From: Verrucomicrobiota bacterium
Lineage (GTDB): Bacteria; Verrucomicrobiota; Verrucomicrobiia; Opitutales; Opitutaceae
Assembly (NCBI GenBank): GCA_023430565.1
Contig: JAEZAD010000341.1
Coordinates: 1 to 27,902, forward strand
Length of the DNA stretch: 27,902 nt
Direction: 5' to 3'
This document shows, in pieces, positions 23,330 through 27,902 of the stretch (positions within the stretch are counted from its first letter, which is position 1; each line of letters starts with the position of its first letter). Both the position numbers and the translations under genes were made by a program. A model generated the notes under the pieces. That model had not been told where the DNA came from. It made no database searches and saw nothing but the letters and a program-made list of their open reading frames with translations.

Positions 23330-23338
23330 TTATTCACA
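23330..23338. promoter_or_regulatory. Consensus DnaA-box-like 9-mer upstream of mraZ
   Basis: TTATTCACA matches TTATNCACA and lies inside a perfect inverted repeat, GATTTGT (23324-23330) and ACAAATC (23336-23342), in the AT-rich part of the mraZ upstream region, about 97 bp before the start codon. Function is not shown. The palindrome could equally be an operator for another regulator. Confidence 0.4.
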
Positions 23339-23412
23339 AATCGCTCTTTGGAGCGCCCCGGCGTTCGTCGCCTCCGCCCGGTTTCGGGGCCGCGCACCGC
23401 CCCACGTGCTCG

Positions 23413-23868
23413 CTATCCCCCGGACCCCGCACCCGCCCCCGTCGTCCGATTGTAGCCGAGCCAGAACCCGCCGATCGACTTCACCAAGCCGATGAGCTCC
23501 TCCAGCGTCGACGGCTTCACCACATACGCGTTCGCCCCCAGTCGATACGCCGCCCGGATATCCGCCGGGCTCGCCGACGCCGTGAAGACGATCACGACCA
23601 GTCCCCGCCACGCCTCGCGCTGTCGAACCCGGTCCAACACTTCGAACCCCGTCGCGAGCGGCATCTTCAAATCGAGCAGCACCAGGCTCGGCCACGGATA
23701 AGTCCTCCGATCGGAAAATCGTCCCGTGCCTTCGAGATATTCCAGCGCTTCCGCACCGTTGCGCGCCACCTGCAGCTCACAGGCGAGAGACGCTTTTCGC
23801 AGCGCAAACTCGAACAGCGTCACGCTGTCCGGCTCGTCTTCGGCCAAAAGGATCGCCGGCGTTGTCAT
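23413..23868 (-). CDS. Single-domain response regulator (Rcp1-like receiver)
   Basis: 151 residues: one receiver domain with no output domain. The acidic pocket is in LAEDEPDS (Glu10, Asp11), the phospho-acceptor is Asp66 in LVLLDLKMP, the switch Thr96 is in VFTASAS, and Lys118 is in VVKPS, so all receiver residues are present. The extended loop before the acceptor strand (EGTGRFSDRRTYPWPSLVLLDLKMP) resembles regulators that pair with phytochrome-type kinases. It starts 3 bp after the stop of the upstream kinase, which is its likely partner. The Gly/Ala-rich tail is short. The output must pass by protein interaction. Confidence 0.92.
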   Translation of the reverse strand: MTTPAILLAEDEPDSVTLFEFALRKASLACELQVARNGAEALEYLEGTGRFSDRRTYPWPSLVLLDLKMPLATGFEVLDRVRQREAWRGLVVIVFTASASPADIRAAYRLGANAYVVKPSTLEELIGLVKSIGGFWLGYNRTTGAGAGSGG

Positions 23869-23871
23869 GGA

Positions 23872-25167
23872 TTACGCCAGTCCTTGGGGCGCCCGCTTCA
23901 ACTCGATCCAAAAGCGACTGCCGCCACCGGGCGCGGGCCCGAAATCAATCCGCCCGCCCATCCGCTCCACCGCCTTCCGCGCAATCATCATCCCGATCCC
24001 ACTCCCTTCGAAACGCTCCGCCGGATGGATCCGGTCGAACATGCGAAACACCCGCGCCCGATCCTTCTCCGCGATCCCAATCCCGTTGTCCTCGACCCAT
24101 ACGCGCACCAGCCCGCCGGCTTCTTCCGCGCCCACGCGCACACGCGGCGTCACGTCCGGCGCCACGAATTTCACCGCATTGCTCAACAGCTGCGAAATGC
24201 ACTGCGTCAACAATCCGTCGTGTCCCAACACCGCGGGAAACACGCCTTCGCGTGTGATCTCCGCCCGCGGCGGCTGCCAGTTCGGATGCTCCGAAATGAT
24301 GTCCGCAAGAAGCGTCTCGAGATCCACCGGCGTCAGGTCCACCCCCTGCCGGGCGACGCCGCTGTAGTTGAGCACATCTTGAATCAGCCGGTCCATTCGC
24401 GCCGCCGAATGCGCGATTCGCTCCAGATAACCGCGCGACGCCCCATCGAGTCGCGTCGTATCGCCGGCCAGAATCATCCGGGCAAAGCCTTCCATGCTGC
24501 GCAACGGCGACCGCAGTTCGTGCGCGACACTGTAGGAAAACATCTCGAGATCGCCCACCGTCTCCCGCAGCCTGGCCGTGCGCTCCGCCACCACCCGCTC
24601 GAGTTCCCCCGCTTGGTCCGCGAGTCGGGCGTTGGCTTCGCGCAACGCGGCCTGCGCGGCTTTCCGCTCGGCCGCCTCCGCTTCCAGCCGCGCGTTCAGC
24701 ATCAGCGTCGTGGACGTGAGCTCGTGCTGCCGCAACGCCGACACCAACAACGCTCCATTGATCGCAGCGGCGTTCTCGCGGAAATCGTCGTCCAGCGATA
24801 ATTGGATGATCACGCCCACCGCGCCACCGGCCTCATCCGCCGCCGGCCATCGCACGTGAATCCATTGGGAGGCCTGCCCCACGTCTTCCCGTTCGGCGCG
24901 AAGCGACTCGCCGGTTTCGACCATTCGATCCAACACCCGCGCTCCGTCCTGTCCGCCAGGCGCGATCTCCGCGAATGGCCTCCCCAACAACTCCGTCCCG
25001 GATCGCCCCAACAACCGGCAAAATCCCGGACTCGCATAAGTGATCGTGTGCGTCGCCCCACGCACCTCGACGACCGGCAATGCCGTCGACTCGAGCATCG
25101 ACACGCTGTCGCCCCCCTCCGGTCCCAACCGGAGACGATCTCCCTTCGTAATGTCGTCCGCGCGCAT
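23872..25167 (-). CDS. PAS-domain sensor histidine kinase (phytochrome-type DHp)
   Basis: 431 residues and cytoplasmic, as no membrane segment is seen. A PAS-like domain (about 24-125), a helical linker with a long coiled coil (140-205), a DHp domain with FSYSVAHELRSPLRSMEGFA (His216) and an HATPase domain with LLSNAVKF (Asn330), VEDNGIGI (360-365) and GSGIGMMIARKAVERMGG. The FxYSVxHELRxPL pattern is typical of bacteriophytochrome-like kinases, but there is no GAF/PHY chromophore module. The PAS and linker are related to those of the neighbouring hybrid kinase. The stop is 3 bp before the receiver gene, suggesting a kinase-regulator pair. Confidence 0.93.
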   Translation of the reverse strand: MRADDITKGDRLRLGPEGGDSVSMLESTALPVVEVRGATHTITYASPGFCRLLGRSGTELLGRPFAEIAPGGQDGARVLDRMVETGESLRAEREDVGQASQWIHVRWPAADEAGGAVGVIIQLSLDDDFRENAAAINGALLVSALRQHELTSTTLMLNARLEAEAAERKAAQAALREANARLADQAGELERVVAERTARLRETVGDLEMFSYSVAHELRSPLRSMEGFARMILAGDTTRLDGASRGYLERIAHSAARMDRLIQDVLNYSGVARQGVDLTPVDLETLLADIISEHPNWQPPRAEITREGVFPAVLGHDGLLTQCISQLLSNAVKFVAPDVTPRVRVGAEEAGGLVRVWVEDNGIGIAEKDRARVFRMFDRIHPAERFEGSGIGMMIARKAVERMGGRIDFGPAPGGGSRFWIELKRAPQGLA

Positions 25168-25196
25168 GGCAGGAATGTTTTTCGAGGAAGCCGCCG

Positions 25197-26963
25197 TCAG
25201 CCCTGCTTCGACGGGCGGTCAGGCGAACCCTCGCGCCGCGTTTCCATCGGCGGCACCAATGCAATCACATGTCGAAGCTCCGCGATCGCAACCGGCTTGG
25301 TCAAATGCGCCACGAACCCCGCCTCCCGCGAACGCACAACATCCTCGTCCATGCCATAGCCGCTCAACGCGATACCCCTCAACGCGTGCTTGTCTCGCAA
25401 TTCTCGCATCAAATCCATTCCGCTGCCGTCCGGCAGGCCCAAATCCGAAATCACCAGGTCGAACGTCCCCGCGTCCGCCGCCGCAAGCGCAGCCGCCACC
25501 GTCTCCACCGTCGTCACTTCGTGCCCATCTCTCCGTAGGAGCTCGCGCAACGCCTGCAGCGTGCTGACATGATCCTCGATCACCAGGAGTCGAAGTGCGG
25601 CAACCGCCTTTCCTTTCTTCGGCACCGAATCCCAGGGCAGCGACGTCGAGGCGGACCGCAATCCGGCGGGCGGCTGCGGCGGCGCCACGACCGCACGCGG
25701 CAACGACACGATCAGCGTCGCGCCGCAATTCGGTCCTCCACTCTCCGCCCGAATCGTTCCGCCGTGCAGATCGACCACCGCTCGCGCGATCGCCAGCCCC
25801 AGCCCCACCCCGCCAAAACGATGGTCGCCCGTGAGACCGCCCTGGTCGAAGGGCAAAAAAATCTCCTCCAGCCGCTCCGGCAGAATGCCAATGCCGCTGT
25901 CCGCAACCTCGATCCGCAAACCGCACACCTGACCCACATCGTTCTCGTTGCGCGTGCTCACGGAAACCTTCCCGCCCGCCGGCGTGAATTTCACGGCATT
26001 GCGGAGCAGATTCCAGATCACCTGCTGAAACCGCGTCGGATCCGCCGTGAGCCCGGAATACTCCGCCCGCAGGCTGCACGCGATCGCGACGTGTTTCGCC
26101 GCGGCCTCCGCGCGCACGATCTCGACGGCAAACAGAATAAGCTGGTGCGCGTCGCACGCCTCCGGCCGAAACTCGAGCTTGCCCTGCGAGATCTTCGTCA
26201 AATCCAGCAGGTCGTCGATCAGCCGCGCCTCCAATCCGATGTTGCGCTCGATCATGCCCAACTGTTCGCGCACCTCCGCGGGCAGCCGGCGATCCTCACG
26301 AAGCGAAGCGGCCGTCAGCAGCACCGGCGTGAGGGGCGTCCGCAATTCGTGCGACAACGCCGCCAGAAAGTCGTCCTTCGCGCGACTCCCCCGCTCGGCC
26401 GCGCTTTGCGCCACCTTGAGTTCTTCGATGGCACTCCGCATCGCCTCCCCGGCAAACTTTCGCTCCTCGACCTCCACCTGCAGCCGCGCGTTGGCCTTTT
26501 CCGCCGCCTCCCGCAGCTCGTGCTGCCGCAGCGTCGCGATCAACAACGCCTCGTTCATCTTCGCGATGTTCTGATGAAAATGCAGCGAACGCGTCAGCTG
26601 GATCACCACGCGCTCGGGCTTCGCGTTTTTCCCCAGCGCCGGCCACATCGCGAACAACCAGTGCGCCGGGTCGGGCCCGGTATCGTCGGGCTCCACCTGC
26701 ACCTCGAACTCGCCTGTTTGATAGATGCGGTCGAGCAGCGCCGCACAATGCTTGCCGTTGTGAACGATCTCACAAAACGGGCGCCCCACGAGCTCGTCGG
26801 CCGTTTTCTGCAGCAGCTGGCAAAATGCCGTATTGACGAAGCAAAGGACGTGTTGCGGTCCTTCAACCTCCACCATCGGCAGCGGCGCGCGCTCGATCAG
26901 GGGCGCGACGCGGCTCTCCGCCCCCGTGGGATCGATGCTGCTGGATTGTGGAGAATTGGGCAC
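25197..26963 (-). CDS. PAS-domain hybrid histidine kinase with C-terminal receiver
   Basis: 588 residues, no membrane segment. PAS-like domain (about 20-125), helical linker (135-195), DHp with FLAALSHELRTPL (His205), HATPase with WNLLRNAVKFTP (Asn322), VADSGIGI (354-360) and GGVGLGLAIARAVVDLHGG, a Pro-rich hinge (about 425-455) and a receiver (457-575) with VIEDHVS, VISDLGLPDGSG (acceptor Asp507), ALSGYG and LTKPV. The start is GTG at 26963 with GGAG 7 nt upstream. The ribosome-binding site directly follows the KaiC-like stop, so the genes are probably co-transcribed. The receiver lets it relay phosphate internally, perhaps to the stand-alone regulator. Confidence 0.93.
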   Translation of the reverse strand: MPNSPQSSSIDPTGAESRVAPLIERAPLPMVEVEGPQHVLCFVNTAFCQLLQKTADELVGRPFCEIVHNGKHCAALLDRIYQTGEFEVQVEPDDTGPDPAHWLFAMWPALGKNAKPERVVIQLTRSLHFHQNIAKMNEALLIATLRQHELREAAEKANARLQVEVEERKFAGEAMRSAIEELKVAQSAAERGSRAKDDFLAALSHELRTPLTPVLLTAASLREDRRLPAEVREQLGMIERNIGLEARLIDDLLDLTKISQGKLEFRPEACDAHQLILFAVEIVRAEAAAKHVAIACSLRAEYSGLTADPTRFQQVIWNLLRNAVKFTPAGGKVSVSTRNENDVGQVCGLRIEVADSGIGILPERLEEIFLPFDQGGLTGDHRFGGVGLGLAIARAVVDLHGGTIRAESGGPNCGATLIVSLPRAVVAPPQPPAGLRSASTSLPWDSVPKKGKAVAALRLLVIEDHVSTLQALRELLRRDGHEVTTVETVAAALAAADAGTFDLVISDLGLPDGSGMDLMRELRDKHALRGIALSGYGMDEDVVRSREAGFVAHLTKPVAIAELRHVIALVPPMETRREGSPDRPSKQG

Positions 26964-26976
26964 GGCATGGCTCCGT

Positions 26977-27902
26977 TCAGAGTGACTTCGGCTCGGGCGG
27001 CGTTTCCTTCCGCTCGCCGACGCGATGCGGCAGCCCGCTCGTCAACGCCACGTAGTCCGTGTGCCGCGGGCTGATCACGACCACACCCTTGCTCGTGATC
27101 ACGTATTCCCGGATGTCCTTGCTGTGATTCCCGCCGCGCATTTTCACCACGACGAGCACCTTTCTGAGCTGTCCGTCGATCTCCACGTAGCGGAGCCGGA
27201 TGATGTCGTCCGTCAGGAACGAAATCGCGTAGTGGCTGAATTGAAACGCGCTGAACGAATCCTCGATTTCGACCGTGCTCACGATCGTCACCCCCGCGCC
27301 GATCAACGCCGCTATCATCCGATAGAGCGATTCGCGAAAATCCGCCCGGAATCCCGGAGCCAGCGCCATCTCGAAACCGACCAGCGAATCGATCGCCAGC
27401 CGCTTCGCCTTCGTGCGGCGCACGGCGTCGAGGATCTCCTGCATCGTCTCGTCCACCGATAGATCCAGCGGCCGGAGATAGATGAGTTCGAGCATCCCGT
27501 TTTTTTGCGCCGTCGCGAGATCCAGCCCGAGACTCGCGGCCCGTTTCGCATATTCCATCGGCCGCTCTTCGAAGATCACGATGATGCCCGGCTCGCGCTC
27601 GCGGAGTCCCGCGACGACAAACTGCGTCGCGAGCACCGATTTGCCCGTGCCCGACGGTCCCGCAATCAGCACGCTGTCCCCTTCAAGCACACCGCCGCCC
27701 ATGAGCTGGTCGATCTCCGGCACTCCCATCGACAGCCGCCGATTGCGGCGAGGCTTCCGATTCGTCTCCAACAATCCGAGCGTGCGCGAAAACGCCTGCA
27801 GCCCGTAGCTGCCGATGCGGATCGTGTGCAGCCCGGGCACCGAAGCCTGGCCGCGCAACTTCACAATCTGCAGCTTTCGCACGACCGAATTTCGCTCCGC
27901 CG
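26977..27902 (-). CDS. KaiC-family (RecA-like) ATPase, C-terminal part, cut by the window edge
   Basis: The frame is open to the right edge, so the N-terminus is missing. The first residues seen (RKLQIVKLRGQ, GLHTIRIGSYGLQAFSRT) match the end of a KaiC CI domain, so I infer a two-domain protein. A GTG at 27882 is in frame but would truncate that fold. The CII-like domain has Walker A GPSGTGKS, FEERP with the paired catalytic glutamates, Walker B RLAIDSLVGFE, and the C-terminal block VVVKMRGGNHSKDIREYVIT. At the KaiC phosphorylation site, Ser-Thr is replaced by Ser-Phe (27217-27222). No kaiA or kaiB gene is seen. It leads the signalling operon, with 13 bp to the hybrid kinase. Confidence 0.88.
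   Translation of the reverse strand, partial: AERNSVVRKLQIVKLRGQASVPGLHTIRIGSYGLQAFSRTLGLLETNRKPRRNRRLSMGVPEIDQLMGGGVLEGDSVLIAGPSGTGKSVLATQFVVAGLREREPGIIVIFEERPMEYAKRAASLGLDLATAQKNGMLELIYLRPLDLSVDETMQEILDAVRRTKAKRLAIDSLVGFEMALAPGFRADFRESLYRMIAALIGAGVTIVSTVEIEDSFSAFQFSHYAISFLTDDIIRLRYVEIDGQLRKVLVVVKMRGGNHSKDIREYVITSKGVVVISPRHTDYVALTSGLPHRVGERKETPPEPKSL

Noticed and set aside
27880..27882. GTG at 27882 as the true start of the KaiC-like gene
   Set aside because: The residues on both sides of it continue the end of a CI-type KaiC domain and the frame stays open to the window edge, so the gene is treated as truncated.

Overview
The window is a GC-rich stretch of bacterial chromosome dominated by one complete, uninterrupted dcw (division and cell wall) cluster on the minus strand, about 20 kb from mraZ (near 23.2 kb) to ftsZ (ending at 3.2 kb). 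Gene order, the KaiC-like/histidine-kinase neighbours, the style of the proteins and the intergenic repeats suggest a member of the Verrucomicrobiota, probably class Opitutae. That placement is inferred from protein style and was not tested with a marker search.

Layout, left to right. (1) 1-930: the 3' end of a probable M14-type zinc peptidase gene, then a REP-associated tyrosine transposase (RAYT) gene flanked on both sides by pairs of inverted REP hairpins. (2) 927-3095: a minus-strand pair (RluA-type pseudouridine synthase and short-chain dehydrogenase, overlapping by 4 bp), diverging from a plus-strand ribosome hibernation factor gene that has a hairpin leader and a clear intrinsic terminator. 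(3) 3174-23233, minus strand, in transcription order: mraZ, a small basic unknown ORF, rsmH, an ftsL-like gene, ftsI, murE, murF, mraY, murD, a two-LysM protein, ftsW, murG, murC, murB, ddl, ftsQ, ftsA, ftsZ. Many junctions are 4-bp ATGA/GTGA overlaps, indicating translational coupling. Together the products make UDP-MurNAc-pentapeptide (MurB to MurF, Ddl), lipid I and II (MraY, MurG), polymerise and cross-link septal peptidoglycan (FtsW, FtsI) and build the Z ring (FtsZ, FtsA, FtsQ, FtsL). (4) 23413-27902, minus strand, upstream of mraZ: a signalling operon encoding a KaiC-family ATPase (cut by the window edge), a PAS hybrid histidine kinase, a second PAS histidine kinase with a related sensor module, and a stand-alone response regulator.

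The most unusual content is repeat biology. Three genes around the RAYT take their TAG stop codon from the GTAG of a REP element. Short repeats sit in frame inside ddl, murD and murF and add short peptides to essential enzymes. Hexamer-based inverted repeats occupy the ddl-murB and murG-ftsW gaps. FtsZ carries a Thr in place of the second T7-loop catalytic Asp, and the KaiC homologue has Ser-Phe at the position of the Ser-Thr phosphorylation pair. Two consensus DnaA boxes lie in the gaps upstream of mraZ and ftsW. No tRNA, rRNA, CRISPR array or insertion sequence was seen, and no stretch over 300 bases lacks a gene.
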